From positions 1 through 64,000 of the forward strand of contig JADIYA010000012.1 of assembly GCA_016705545.1 (NCBI GenBank): 64,000 nucleotides of DNA, read 5' to 3'. Of the stretch, positions 44,798-53,612 are shown piece after piece. Made by a program: the position numbers and the translations under genes. The DNA comes from Flavobacteriales bacterium (GTDB taxonomy: Bacteria; Bacteroidota; Bacteroidia; Flavobacteriales_F; PHOS-HE28). Each line of letters starts with the position of its first letter. Position 1 is the stretch's first letter. The notes below the pieces were generated by a model that was not told the DNA's origin, did not search any database, and was given only the letters and a program-made list of their open reading frames with translations.

Positions 44798-45829
44798 ATG
44801 CTTCGCCTTGCGCTCATCGTCCTTGTTCTCGTCATCGTTACGGGAACGACCGCTCAATCGCGATCAGCGCGTAATGACCCGCAACGCCCGACCAAAGCCG
44901 CTGTTTCCGCCGAGCTCGCCCGCATCGATTCAGCTGGAGACGCCGCACGATCAATCGATGCCCGTATACGAATCGCAGAGCTGCTGAAGAGCAAGGATGC
45001 GCTAATCCTCCTCCAGGACGCGGCTGCACGAGCCGATTCAGCTGATGATACTTGGCTTGGCATTGAAGCGCGCGACAAGCTGATGGCGCTCTACCGGGCT
45101 AACGGCGATAACAAGCGCGCGCTGGCTGAAGCGATGCGCATCATCGAACTGGAACGCATTAGCAGTGCCAAGGAAAACGAGCGGGAAGAACTCGAAGCCG
45201 CTGATATGATTCGGGCTCATCAGCAAGAGCGCGATAGCCTTTTAGCCTTGCTCGAATCCGAATCAAGTGCGTCTCGCAATGCGCTCGGTGAAGCCCGGAA
45301 GACCATCGCGCAGCGTGAGCTGACCATCATCACTACAGGCGCCATCGGCATCATTCTCCTGCTGATCACCATCCTCGTCCTGCGCCGAAGCCACCGCCGT
45401 GTCATGGAGCAGCTCCGCACGGAGATCGGCGCCATCCAAGCCCGAATAGCCGACATGGCCGGGGAGATGAAGGAGCTTGTGGAGCAGTATGATGCGCAGC
45501 GCACAGCGCCACCAGCGACTCCGTCATCTGAGGCTCCAGCACCTATAGCAGGGCAAGGAGCTCCTTCGCTCGACCCGATGGTGCTCGCGATTTTCAAGCG
45601 GCAGGCACCGGAGCGCATCGCGGCATTAGAGACAGCCCGCGAGGCAAATGATCATGAGAAGGTGCTGCGCGTGCTGCATTCACTTCGCCCGCAGCTCGAT
45701 GCGCTGGATCCGGACGGGCTGGGTGCTTCATGCGCGCGATTGCGCGCCATGCAGCCTTCCGATGCTGACCGGGATGCTGGCCTCGATCGGCTGATCGCCG
45801 GCATGCACGCCATGATGGCGCATCGCTGA
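44798..45829 (+). CDS. Membrane protein with coiled coils and a possible Hpt-like C-terminal domain
   Basis: A 343-aa protein. Signal peptide (1-19), a helical periplasmic region with TPR-like character (about 35-135), coiled coil (about 135-172), one membrane helix (176-196), cytoplasmic coiled coil (about 200-232), a Pro/Ala linker, and a helical C-terminal domain (about 255-343) with His294 in VLRVLHSLRPQLDAL. The latter resembles the phosphotransfer helix of Hpt domains (HxLR/KxxxxxLGA), but similarity is weak. It lies 9 nt after aspartate kinase. Without the Hpt reading it would be a hypothetical membrane protein. Confidence 0.65.
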   Translation: MLRLALIVLVLVIVTGTTAQSRSARNDPQRPTKAAVSAELARIDSAGDAARSIDARIRIAELLKSKDALILLQDAAARADSADDTWLGIEARDKLMALYRANGDNKRALAEAMRIIELERISSAKENEREELEAADMIRAHQQERDSLLALLESESSASRNALGEARKTIAQRELTIITTGAIGIILLLITILVLRRSHRRVMEQLRTEIGAIQARIADMAGEMKELVEQYDAQRTAPPATPSSEAPAPIAGQGAPSLDPMVLAIFKRQAPERIAALETAREANDHEKVLRVLHSLRPQLDALDPDGLGASCARLRAMQPSDADRDAGLDRLIAGMHAMMAHR

Positions 45830-45833
45830 GCCC

Positions 45834-47072
45834 TCAATTCGCGCAGAAGTAGCCCATGGCGTCGAGGGCCTTCTCGTTGCCCAATTGCGCGCTGCGCCGC
45901 AGGTCATCGCAACCTCGATCCGGCCTATAGGTCATGTGCTCGGCCATGGCGCGGTTGAAGTAGGCCTTGGAGTGCCTGTCGTCGAGCTGGATCGCCCGGT
46001 CAAAGCACTCGATGGCACGCGCATACTCGCCATAGAACAAGTGAATACTGCCCTTCATGTTCCACGCATCCGCATCATCCGGTGCGCTTTTCAGTGCTTC
46101 TTCAGCATCGGCAAAGGCTCCCGTATGGTCACCGAGCTGCTTGCGCACGAAAGCCCTGTTGTATAGCGCTTCGAGGTAACCGGGATCAAGTTCCAAGGCG
46201 CGATCGTAATCCTCGCGTGCGCCCACGAGGTCGCCATCCTGCTTGCGCAGCAGCGCTCGTTGGAAGAAGATGTGCGGCCGATCCGAGGCCAACGCGAGCG
46301 CTTTGTCCATGTCGGCGCGGGCTTGCTGCTCGTTGCCGAGTTGCCGCTGCACAAGTCCCCGGTTGAAATGCGCGAGGTCGAAATAGGGATCCAAGAGGAC
46401 GGCACTATCGAGTGCAGCAAGTGCATCCTTCCAGAGGCTGAGGCGCATGAGGGCCACACCGCGCAGATCGTGTGCGATGGCGAGGCGCGGCGATTGGCGC
46501 TTGGCCGCATCGAAGCTGGACAACGCTTCCCTTGGATCATCCTTCTGCAAGCTGGCCGAACCGCGCTTCAGCAAGAGCAGCACGTCCTTGGGCTTGTTCA
46601 TGAGCAGCGAGTCGAGCTGCTCGATGGCGCGCTCCACCTCGCCGGCCGCAAGCCACGCATCGATGCGGCTCTCGCGCAATAGGTTGTCGTATGGATGCAA
46701 TCGAATGGCCGCGCTCCAATCCTCCTCTGCGCCCTTCACGTCGTTCATCAGCAGCTTCACCTTGGCGCGGCGGTCGAAGATGTACTCGCTGTAAGGATTG
46801 AGCTCGAGGGCGCGGTTGATGTCGGCCATGGCCATCTGCGGCTGTCCCAGGCGCTCGTAAAGCGCTGCGCGCTTCATATAGGCATCCGCGAAGCCGCGGT
46901 CGGCCTGAACAGCCATGGTGTAGAGCCGCAATGCCTGCTCGCTGTTGCCGAGGCGCAGCTGCATGTCGCCCTGCTGTACCCACTGAACGGCATCGAGCCG
47001 ATTGCTGAATTGGGCCCCGCACGCGAGAGGCAGCGCGAGCACGAGCATGAGGAGGATCGACCTGCTGTTCAT
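45834..47072 (-). CDS. Exported TPR-repeat protein
   Basis: A 412-aa protein from the ATG at 47072 (MNSRSILLMLVLALPLACGAQ, signal peptide). About ten tetratricopeptide repeats fill the rest (for example QALRLYTMAVQADRGFADAYMKRAALYERLG and YLEALYNRAFVRKQLGDHTGAFADAEEAL). It is a likely periplasmic protein-protein scaffold. The apparent fusion to the upstream CutA-like gene in one frame (to 47498) is caused by a frameshift in that gene. Last gene of the TetR-ABC-HlyD-TolC operon. Confidence 0.88.
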   Translation of the reverse strand: MNSRSILLMLVLALPLACGAQFSNRLDAVQWVQQGDMQLRLGNSEQALRLYTMAVQADRGFADAYMKRAALYERLGQPQMAMADINRALELNPYSEYIFDRRAKVKLLMNDVKGAEEDWSAAIRLHPYDNLLRESRIDAWLAAGEVERAIEQLDSLLMNKPKDVLLLLKRGSASLQKDDPREALSSFDAAKRQSPRLAIAHDLRGVALMRLSLWKDALAALDSAVLLDPYFDLAHFNRGLVQRQLGNEQQARADMDKALALASDRPHIFFQRALLRKQDGDLVGAREDYDRALELDPGYLEALYNRAFVRKQLGDHTGAFADAEEALKSAPDDADAWNMKGSIHLFYGEYARAIECFDRAIQLDDRHSKAYFNRAMAEHMTYRPDRGCDDLRRSAQLGNEKALDAMGYFCAN

Positions 47073-47076
47073 GGCT

Positions 47077-47387
47077 TCATGCTTTGGCCACCTGCTCCAA
47101 TAAGGTGCGCTGCGCCACAGGATCCATGTGGGTGATGGGCGTGGCGTGGATACGATATCGCCGCCGAGCAATTCATAAGAGGTTGCCTCCACCTCGCGGT
47201 AGAGCAGTGCCTTGGTCATCCCCTGCAGCAGCAGCTGCTTGTCGCGCCGCAATTCTCCGTTGACGAGCAAGAGCTCCTCGTGGTCGGTGTCGAGCGTCGC
47301 GAACTGGATCAGCTGCCGCTCAATGAGATGCAAGGCCAACTGCTCTGCTGATTCAACGGTGCGGGTCTGTATGGTGAGGTGTATCAT
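47077..47387 (-). CDS. CutA-like small protein, frameshifted
   Basis: Starts at ATG 47387 (MIHLTIQTRTVESAEQLAL). The direct frame runs past residue 80 and reads on into the TPR gene. Adding one base near 47143-47145 (C where CC is expected on the plus strand) restores TPITHMDPVAQRTLLEQVAKA and a stop at 47077-47079, 4 nt before the TPR start, giving about 103 aa. Length, beta-alpha-beta pattern and the PITH-D ending recall the CutA trimeric family (divalent-cation tolerance), but identity is low. Probably a one-base sequencing error. It lies 10 nt after tolC. Confidence 0.65.
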
Positions 47388-47397
47388 GGCAAACGTT

Positions 47398-48843
47398 CTA
47401 TCGCGTCCAAGTATTCCAGAGCGTGCCCGCCTCGTGATCGAGTAAGAAGAATGCTTTCCGCAAACGTGCCTCAAGCTCCACTTGGCGGATGCGCGCATCG
47501 ATGAGCGGCACTTCGCGGGCGTTCACCAGGAATAGCGAGCTCTCCCCCGCGGCGAAGCGTTGATTCTCACCATTTAGCAAGCGCTCGTTGTTCTGCACCA
47601 TGCTCGCGCCAAGGTCCGCTTGCTGTCGCAGCACACCGATGTCGTTGGCACGCTCGCGGATCCGGTTGCGGATAACCAGGCGATCGCGGTCAACGGCGAG
47701 GCCCGCATCGGAGAGGCGCAGGCGTGCCATGGCCAATTCGCCGCGCTCCCTGCGCAGCAGCAACGGCATGCTGAAGCCCACGCCCACCAATTGACCATTG
47801 CCCGAGAGGCGGGCGCCGTCATCAGGGCCAGCGACTCCAGCGTTCCCCAGCCATTGGTACCTCACATCGAGCGAAGGCTTCAGGTATTCGCTGCGCAGGC
47901 GGCGGTCCACTTCCAGCTGGTCGATCCTTGCGAGCGATTGCAGCAGCAACGGATGACCATCGACCGCTGTGGTGAGCAGCGTGTCGGGCAGCAGGAATGA
48001 GTTGGATGAAATGAGGTCGCGCGCATCGGGCCTCACCCCTTCTTGCAGCTCCAGTGGACGCTGAGCGGCATCCCACAGGTGATTGCTCAGCCTCAACGCA
48101 GCATTGCGCACATTCAACTGGGCCTGTTGCTGGCGCATCAGCCTGTCCTGGAATTGCAGGTAGGCCTCGAGCGTGTCGATGGCCGGCCGGTCCCCTCCGC
48201 GCCAGCTTCCACGCACGGCATCGAGGCGGATCTGCGCCAACGACACGGCATCGTCGCTCACGCGCAGTGCGGCATGCGCGGCCACCCAATCGGTGTGGTC
48301 GCTCAAGGCCTGAAGCAGCAGTGCATTGAGCAGCATACGGCGCTCGCCTTCTGTGGCGCGCTGATACGCCTGCGCTTTCCGCAAGGCGGCGCGGCGCTCG
48401 TCGATGAAAAGCCCTTGGCCGAGCGACGCCTTCACCCCTGCCTTCAACAGGCCATCATTCGGTGTCGTGAGCTGCGGATTGAGGAATTCGCCTTCGCCCT
48501 GCTCAACACCCGCGAGCAGGTCGATGCCGTACCAAGTGGGCAGCTTCAGCCCCGCCTGCATCAAGCTGTAGTAGTTCTTCTCATCGAAGTCCTTAGCGTC
48601 GTACGAAGCCGAAGCCACCGGGTCGAATCCACCGCGCGCGCTCCGCACCGCCGCTTCGCCCATCTCGTTGCGCAACGCGGCTTGGCGCGCCATCGGATGA
48701 TGCTCGAGCACCAAGCGGACGAAGGCCTCGCGCGTGAGAGTGGCCGGCACCTGCGCGATGGCGAGCGCGCAGGCGAGCATCGCGATCGCCGTGTGCAGCA
48801 ACCGTCTTATGCCCGTGGCTTCACCGCGAATCGACCACATCAT
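47398..48843 (-). CDS. TolC family outer membrane efflux protein
   Basis: A 481-aa outer-membrane factor. It starts at ATG 48843, overlapping the HlyD-protein stop (ATGATG; the second ATG at 48840 is possible). Signal peptide within RRLLHTAIAMLACALAIAQ, then two long OEP repeats of helical, Gln/Ala/Leu-rich sequence (LRNEMGEAAVRSARGGFDPV, DTLEAYLQFQDRLMRQQQAQLNVRNAALRLSN, LAMARLRLSDAGLAVDRDRL). It forms the outer-membrane channel of the adjacent ABC/HlyD exporter. Confidence 0.9.
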   Translation of the reverse strand: MMWSIRGEATGIRRLLHTAIAMLACALAIAQVPATLTREAFVRLVLEHHPMARQAALRNEMGEAAVRSARGGFDPVASASYDAKDFDEKNYYSLMQAGLKLPTWYGIDLLAGVEQGEGEFLNPQLTTPNDGLLKAGVKASLGQGLFIDERRAALRKAQAYQRATEGERRMLLNALLLQALSDHTDWVAAHAALRVSDDAVSLAQIRLDAVRGSWRGGDRPAIDTLEAYLQFQDRLMRQQQAQLNVRNAALRLSNHLWDAAQRPLELQEGVRPDARDLISSNSFLLPDTLLTTAVDGHPLLLQSLARIDQLEVDRRLRSEYLKPSLDVRYQWLGNAGVAGPDDGARLSGNGQLVGVGFSMPLLLRRERGELAMARLRLSDAGLAVDRDRLVIRNRIRERANDIGVLRQQADLGASMVQNNERLLNGENQRFAAGESSLFLVNAREVPLIDARIRQVELEARLRKAFFLLDHEAGTLWNTWTR

Positions 48844-50210
48844 TTCTTGCCTGTTTGCTCTTCCGCACGCATGCCGTTCATCATCTGCGCGGCGTCGTAC
48901 AAGTCGGGCGGGAAGCCGTTGATCTGCCGCCAGAGCTCGTACCAGATGGGCACATTGCTCATCAGCGCGAAGCCCACTGCGCCTCCGCCCACGCGCAGCG
49001 CGTTCGGCCACGGATCATCCTCCGGATCGGCAGAGACCAGGATGCGGTACTTGCCATTGGGACTGATGAAGTTGTCGATGGCCGCCACGCGCCCGCCGAA
49101 GGTGCCGTAGCTCGAATTGGGCCAGCCGCTGAAGACGATGCTGGGCCAGCCATCGAACATGAAGCGCACCTTTTGACCCTTGGTGATCAGTGGCATGTCC
49201 ATGGGGCGCACGTAGAGCTCCACGGCGAGGTCGAACGACGCGGGCATCACGCTCACCAACGGATCACCCTCTTTCACGGTCTCGCCCAAGCCGGTGACGA
49301 CCGCACGGGTGATGTATCCGCGCTGCGGTGCGGTGACATAGTAGTTGCCCGCGCGCACGGTGTAGTTGGCGAGGTCCACCTGCATCTTGCTCACCTCGGC
49401 TTCGGTGGTGTACATCTGGCTCATGCTCGCGAACTTCTCGCTCTCGGCCTTGCTGAGCTTGTCGCGGTAATCGTTTCGGATGCCATTCACCTCCAGCTGC
49501 GCGTTGAGCAACTCGTTGCGCGCGTCCAGGAGCTTGTTGCGCGCATCAATGAGCGTGGCGTTGGCGCGCTGCTGCTGCACTTGCCGCCGCTCGAGCTCCA
49601 CCTTGCTGAGCAGTCCCTCCTTGAATTGCTGGTCGCCGCGCGCGAGCTGCTCGTCGGCCACGCGCATCTCGGTCTCTGCCGCCTGCACGCGGATGCTGTC
49701 GCTCTGCAGTTTCAGCCGGGCCTGCTGGATCTTGTTCTGGGCCTGCTCGAGCTTGATGCGCAGGCCGCCGGTGAGCGCATCGATCTGCGCATCGAGCGAG
49801 CGCACTTTCTCATCGTAGCTACGGGCGGTGAGCTCCTTCGCGGTGATCTGCTCCTGCGTGCGGTCGAGCAGCAGCGGGTCGAAGTACTCGGGCTTCACCT
49901 CGCTGAGGCGCAGGATCGTGTCGCCCTTCTCCACGAGCTGGCCTTCCTGCACGAACCATTCTTCCAATCGACCTGGAATGATGGCGTGAATGGTCTGCGG
50001 CCGCTGGTCGGGGCTGAGGCTGGTGACGGTGCCGCGAGCGCGGATGTTCTGCGTCCACGGGAGGAAGAGTCCGACGAGCACCACGGCGCAGGCAGCAATG
50101 AGCCAGCGCGCGAAGAATCGGTTGGCGCTGGCGATGCCGATGACGCGGAAGCAGCTGAAGGTGCTTCGGTCGAGCGAGGGCACGGCGTTGTGCGGGCTGA
50201 GGTCGAGCAT
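48840..50210 (-). CDS. HlyD family periplasmic adaptor
   Basis: A 456-aa membrane-fusion protein from the ATG at 50210 (MLDLSPHN); an in-frame start at 50240 would overlap the ABC gene. It has one membrane helix (about 35-55), a lipoyl/barrel segment (RARGTVTSLSPDQRPQTIHAIIPGRLEEWFVQEGQLVEKGDTI), a long alpha-helical hairpin (about 115-275) and the returning beta-barrel (YVTAPQRGYITRAVVTGLGETVKEGDPLVSVMP). It links the inner-membrane ABC protein to TolC. The gap to the ABC gene is 4 nt. Confidence 0.92.
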   Translation of the reverse strand: MLDLSPHNAVPSLDRSTFSCFRVIGIASANRFFARWLIAACAVVLVGLFLPWTQNIRARGTVTSLSPDQRPQTIHAIIPGRLEEWFVQEGQLVEKGDTILRLSEVKPEYFDPLLLDRTQEQITAKELTARSYDEKVRSLDAQIDALTGGLRIKLEQAQNKIQQARLKLQSDSIRVQAAETEMRVADEQLARGDQQFKEGLLSKVELERRQVQQQRANATLIDARNKLLDARNELLNAQLEVNGIRNDYRDKLSKAESEKFASMSQMYTTEAEVSKMQVDLANYTVRAGNYYVTAPQRGYITRAVVTGLGETVKEGDPLVSVMPASFDLAVELYVRPMDMPLITKGQKVRFMFDGWPSIVFSGWPNSSYGTFGGRVAAIDNFISPNGKYRILVSADPEDDPWPNALRVGGGAVGFALMSNVPIWYELWRQINGFPPDLYDAAQMMNGMRAEEQTGKK

Positions 50211-50214
50211 GGCG

Positions 50215-51882
50215 TCAGGCGTTCTCGATGATTCGTCCATCGCGCAGGTGCAGCAAGCGCTGGCAGCGCTGCTGAAGCCAGGGATCGTTGCTTACAGCCA
50301 AAAGGGTCCACGGGCGCTCAGGCGCGCTGATCCAGCCCAAGAGCTCCTCGCGCTCCTTCTGCTCCCAGTCCTGTAAGCTGTCCTCCAGCAGGATCATGCG
50401 CGGCTTGCCGGCGATGGCCCGCGCCAGCACGATGCGCTTAACCAGGCTTTTCGGTAGCCGGGCGCCTTCCGGATCGAGCTGCGTGAGCAGGCCATTGGGC
50501 AGCAGGGAAATCTGCTCCATGAGCCCGGTGGCACTGCACGCCTCCACCACATCCGGTTCGGTGATCCACTCGCGGCCCACAGTGATGTTGTCCAATACGG
50601 TTCCCGTGAACACGTCATCGTCACTGAGGCAATCTCCGATTAGTGAACGCACATGCTCCAGGTCCAGGCTCGTGATGGCATGCCCGTCGAGCGTTACGCT
50701 GCCCATGGTGGGAGCGATGCCGCCGCCGAGGATCCGCAGCAGGGTGGTCTTGCCCGATCCGTTCGCGCCGCTCAGGCACGCTTTCTCACCTGGCGCCAGC
50801 ATCATGGTGATGTTCTCGAGCACATGGCGTTCGCTCCAGCCGCTCCGGAAACCCAGGCCCTTGGTCTGCACAGCAAGGCCCTTAGCGGGGTCAAGGTCCA
50901 GAGCGGTGAGGCCGCCAGTGCGCTCCAGCGCGATGTCGGTGACGGACCCGATCTTCTCCAGCGCGGTCACCAGGTCGTACACGCGATCAAGGCTGAGGAT
51001 GATCTTCTCCACCGCGTTGAGCAGCACCAGGATCACGATCTCCGCCGCCACGAACTGGCCCAGGTTCATCTGCTCGTTCATCACCAGCAGACCGCCGAGG
51101 GCGAGCAGCGCGAGGGTGATGATGACCTTGAAGGCCACCAACGCGGAGTACTGGCCCACCAGCACGTTGAAGTGCGCTTTCCGTGCGCGCACGTAGCTGC
51201 CCACGAGCTCGTCGGCGCGGTCGATCGGAAGCCGCGTGCGCCCCACCATCTTGAACGTGTCCTGGCTTCGGGCAAGCTCTTCGAGCCAATAAGCGGTCTT
51301 GTACTTGTAGGCGCTCTCCTCCAAACTGGTGGACAGGCCGCGCTGGCCGGTGAAACGGAAGATGAGCACCAGCAGCACGAGCAACAGCAGGCCGAAGATG
51401 ATGAAGAAGGGATGGTAGAGCGCGAGCAGGATCAACGAAAGAACGATCTGCAGGAGGGCCAGCGGGATGTCGAGCAGGAGCTTGGCCATGCTCTTCTGAA
51501 CCGTCATGGTATCGAAGAAGCGGTTCACCAGTTCGGGCAGGTAGCGCCCTTGCGCGGCATCGTAGCGGATGCGCGGCAAACGGTACGCGAACTCCAGTGC
51601 GCTGCGCGCGAAGAGCCGTTGCTGGATGTTCTCGGCCAAGGCCATCTGCATGATCTGCAGAACGCCGGTGAAGCCCACGCCGATGGTGACGAAGGCGATG
51701 AGCACGCCCCAGCTGGTGGCGACCTGTCCGCCGCTGATCAGGTTGATGATGGCCTGGATGCCCAAGGGCAGGCTCAGTCCGATTGCGCCGCCCACGAATG
51801 CATAGAGGTAGATGTGCCCGATCTCACGCTTATCCAAGCGCAGCAAGCGGGCGAGGCGCTGCCAAGGCGTGATGGGGTTCAT
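50215..51882 (-). CDS. ABC transporter fused permease/ATPase with degenerate nucleotide-binding domain
   Basis: A 555-aa half-transporter: six-helix exporter-type membrane domain (about 20-300) and a nucleotide-binding domain (about 335-555). Walker A is intact (LSGANGSGKTTLL, about 370-382). The other motifs are not: the Q-loop region reads IGDCLSDDDVF, the LSGGQ signature is replaced by RLPKSL, Walker B ends ILLEDS (Glu-Asp, not Asp-Glu), and the H-loop is VSNDP with no His. I recall similar sequences in other Flavobacteriia, so this may be a family trait. It forms an exporter with HlyD and TolC; substrate unknown. Overlaps the TetR gene by 4 nt. Confidence 0.9.
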   Translation of the reverse strand: MNPITPWQRLARLLRLDKREIGHIYLYAFVGGAIGLSLPLGIQAIINLISGGQVATSWGVLIAFVTIGVGFTGVLQIMQMALAENIQQRLFARSALEFAYRLPRIRYDAAQGRYLPELVNRFFDTMTVQKSMAKLLLDIPLALLQIVLSLILLALYHPFFIIFGLLLLVLLVLIFRFTGQRGLSTSLEESAYKYKTAYWLEELARSQDTFKMVGRTRLPIDRADELVGSYVRARKAHFNVLVGQYSALVAFKVIITLALLALGGLLVMNEQMNLGQFVAAEIVILVLLNAVEKIILSLDRVYDLVTALEKIGSVTDIALERTGGLTALDLDPAKGLAVQTKGLGFRSGWSERHVLENITMMLAPGEKACLSGANGSGKTTLLRILGGGIAPTMGSVTLDGHAITSLDLEHVRSLIGDCLSDDDVFTGTVLDNITVGREWITEPDVVEACSATGLMEQISLLPNGLLTQLDPEGARLPKSLVKRIVLARAIAGKPRMILLEDSLQDWEQKEREELLGWISAPERPWTLLAVSNDPWLQQRCQRLLHLRDGRIIENA

Positions 51883-52565
51883 TTGTTCTTGGTGTCGATG
51901 GACGCGAATACAAGGTGGATGAGCAATTCGCCGACGCTGTCCTTGCCCTTGGCTTGCTTACCGAAGAGCGCAGGCAGCTGCTCATGGAAGAAGCGCAGGC
52001 TGCCGGTGCCTTCCAGCACCAGCGCGGCCAGGTCGTGGGCGTGCGGGTGGCCGGGCTTGGCCTCCAGGATCAGGTCGCGCAAGCGGTGGCTCAAGCGCAC
52101 GAAGCTGCCGAAGTGGCCGTCCTTGTCGCCCGGCTCCACATCCTTGGTGAACCAGGCCTTGGCGCTCTCGTTCATGGCGATGCGATAGAGCGCTTGGAGA
52201 TCCACGTATTCATGGCGGCCGCGCTCGGTGATGGGCCCGGTGACGCTGCGCAGCCCGCGCTCAAGCCGCTCTCGTTTGTTGGCGATGTTGGCCGTGTCGA
52301 AGGCCAGCTTGATCTCGCGCCAAGCCCAATACCAGTCCACCAGGTACACCAGCAGCCGGTGCTTGTTGGCGAAGTAGCGATAGACGCTCGCTTCGGCCGT
52401 GCCCAGGGACTTGGCCAGCTTCGCCATGGTAAAGGCCTCGAAGCCCAGCTCGTCGATCAGCTGGAGGCCGGTGCCGATAATGCGATGGCCTAGCTCGGTG
52501 CTGCTAGGGTCCTTGGTGTAAACGCGCTCGCGCACCTGCACATCCATGTGGAGCAATCGGTCCAT
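51879..52565 (-). CDS. TetR/AcrR family transcriptional regulator
   Basis: A 228-aa regulator from the ATG at 52565 (MDRLLHMDVQVRER); the ATG at 52547 is an alternative. The N-terminal helix-turn-helix is ELGFEAFTMAKLAKSLGTAEASVYRYFANKHRLLVYL; the C-terminal domain is all-helical and ligand-type unknown. It heads the exporter operon (4-nt overlap with the ABC gene) and probably represses it in the absence of substrate. A 13-bp palindrome 81 nt upstream is a candidate operator. Confidence 0.9.
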   Translation of the reverse strand: MDRLLHMDVQVRERVYTKDPSSTELGHRIIGTGLQLIDELGFEAFTMAKLAKSLGTAEASVYRYFANKHRLLVYLVDWYWAWREIKLAFDTANIANKRERLERGLRSVTGPITERGRHEYVDLQALYRIAMNESAKAWFTKDVEPGDKDGHFGSFVRLSHRLRDLILEAKPGHPHAHDLAALVLEGTGSLRFFHEQLPALFGKQAKGKDSVGELLIHLVFASIDTKNK

Positions 52566-52645
52566 GGTCCGTTCCGGGTTGGGCCGCGAAATTGGTAGGC
52601 CCGATAGCCCCAATAACAGGAATGAGCGTTAAAATGTTCAATTCA

Positions 52646-52658
52646 ATAGTATTACTAT
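52646..52658. promoter_or_regulatory. Palindrome ATAGTA-T-TACTAT upstream of the TetR operon
   Basis: A perfect 6-1-6 inverted repeat lies in an AT-rich patch (about 52625-52665) that stands out from the GC-rich surroundings, in the gap before the TetR gene. TetR proteins usually bind short palindromes near their own promoter, so this is the best operator candidate here. Confidence 0.5.
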
Positions 52659-52706
52659 CATCTGGACCGATGCTCTTCCCGGTCTCAGGCCATTGGCCCT
52701 CCGGCA

Positions 52707-53612
52707 TCATTCGCGGTGCTCCTCGATCAGATTCAGCACCCTGTCGGGGTAATCGCTGATGATCCCGTCCACGCCCAGGGCGATCATGCGCTTGATGTCG
52801 GCCGGTTCGTTCACGGTCCACACCACGAGCTGGATCCCGCGGTCGCGGAGCTCTACGCGCAGCTTTCCATCGGCTTTGCTGAATTCCGGGCTGTAAATGG
52901 CCGGCGTGAAATTCAACCGCTGCAGGTTGATCTCGAGGCCATCATCGTTCTCGACCAAGAGGGCGAGCACCAGATCCTGATCGATCGCGTGCATGGCCAT
53001 AAGCACGGCGGGGTCGAACGATTGGATGATGCTGCGGTCCGTGATGCCGAGTGAATCGATGGTGGCATGCACCATGGCCGCGAGCTGCACGGGCTTGGGC
53101 TGATGCGAGCCATAAAGGGCCGGGGCGCTCTTGACCTCGATATTGTAGCCTGGCTGCCCGCCGCCCGTCATCGCGGTCTCCTCGATCGCCTCCACCACCT
53201 CGCGCAAGGTGGGCTTGTGCACGCGGCGCTGCTCCTGACCCGGGAACCGCGGGTGCTCAAGGCTTCCGCAATCGAAGGCACGGATCTGGGCAGCGGTCAT
53301 CCGATAAATGTTCTGGTCGCGCTCGCGCTCCTGTTCGATGGCTTTGCCATTGGCATCGGTGCAGATCACATGGCTCATCCAGGGCTCATGGGACACGATC
53401 ACCTGGCCGTCCGCGCTGATCACCACATCGAGCTCGATCCAATCGACGCCCAGCTCGGCGGCGTGCAGGAACGCAGGGATGGTGTTCTCCGGCAACAATC
53501 CGCGGCAGCCGCGGTGGCCGTGCACTTCTGGCGGATCGGTGCGGTGCGGATTCATGCAAGCGGTGAGCGCGAGCGGGAGCAGCGCGCGCAGCAGGTGTTC
53601 AGCCCTGACCAT
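52707..53612 (-). CDS. Glycerophosphodiester phosphodiesterase, lipoprotein
   Basis: A 301-aa GDPD-family enzyme from the ATG at 53612, hydrolysing glycerophosphodiesters to glycerol-3-phosphate and an alcohol. Lipoprotein signal (LLRALLPLALTAC). GDPD motifs: VHGHRGCRGLLPENTIPAF (catalytic His), GVDWIELDVVISADGQVIVSHEP (metal-binding Glu/Asp and second His), NIEVKS and VWTVNEPADIKRMIALGVDGIISDYPD. It overlaps the hydroxyacid dehydrogenase stop by 14 nt. Probably periplasmic or outer-membrane anchored. Confidence 0.92.
   Translation of the reverse strand: MVRAEHLLRALLPLALTACMNPHRTDPPEVHGHRGCRGLLPENTIPAFLHAAELGVDWIELDVVISADGQVIVSHEPWMSHVICTDANGKAIEQERERDQNIYRMTAAQIRAFDCGSLEHPRFPGQEQRRVHKPTLREVVEAIEETAMTGGGQPGYNIEVKSAPALYGSHQPKPVQLAAMVHATIDSLGITDRSIIQSFDPAVLMAMHAIDQDLVLALLVENDDGLEINLQRLNFTPAIYSPEFSKADGKLRVELRDRGIQLVVWTVNEPADIKRMIALGVDGIISDYPDRVLNLIEEHRE

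Noticed and set aside
45834..47498. 554-aa CutA-TPR fusion protein
   Set aside because: A signal peptide sits in the middle of the frame and a one-base correction restores two normal genes.
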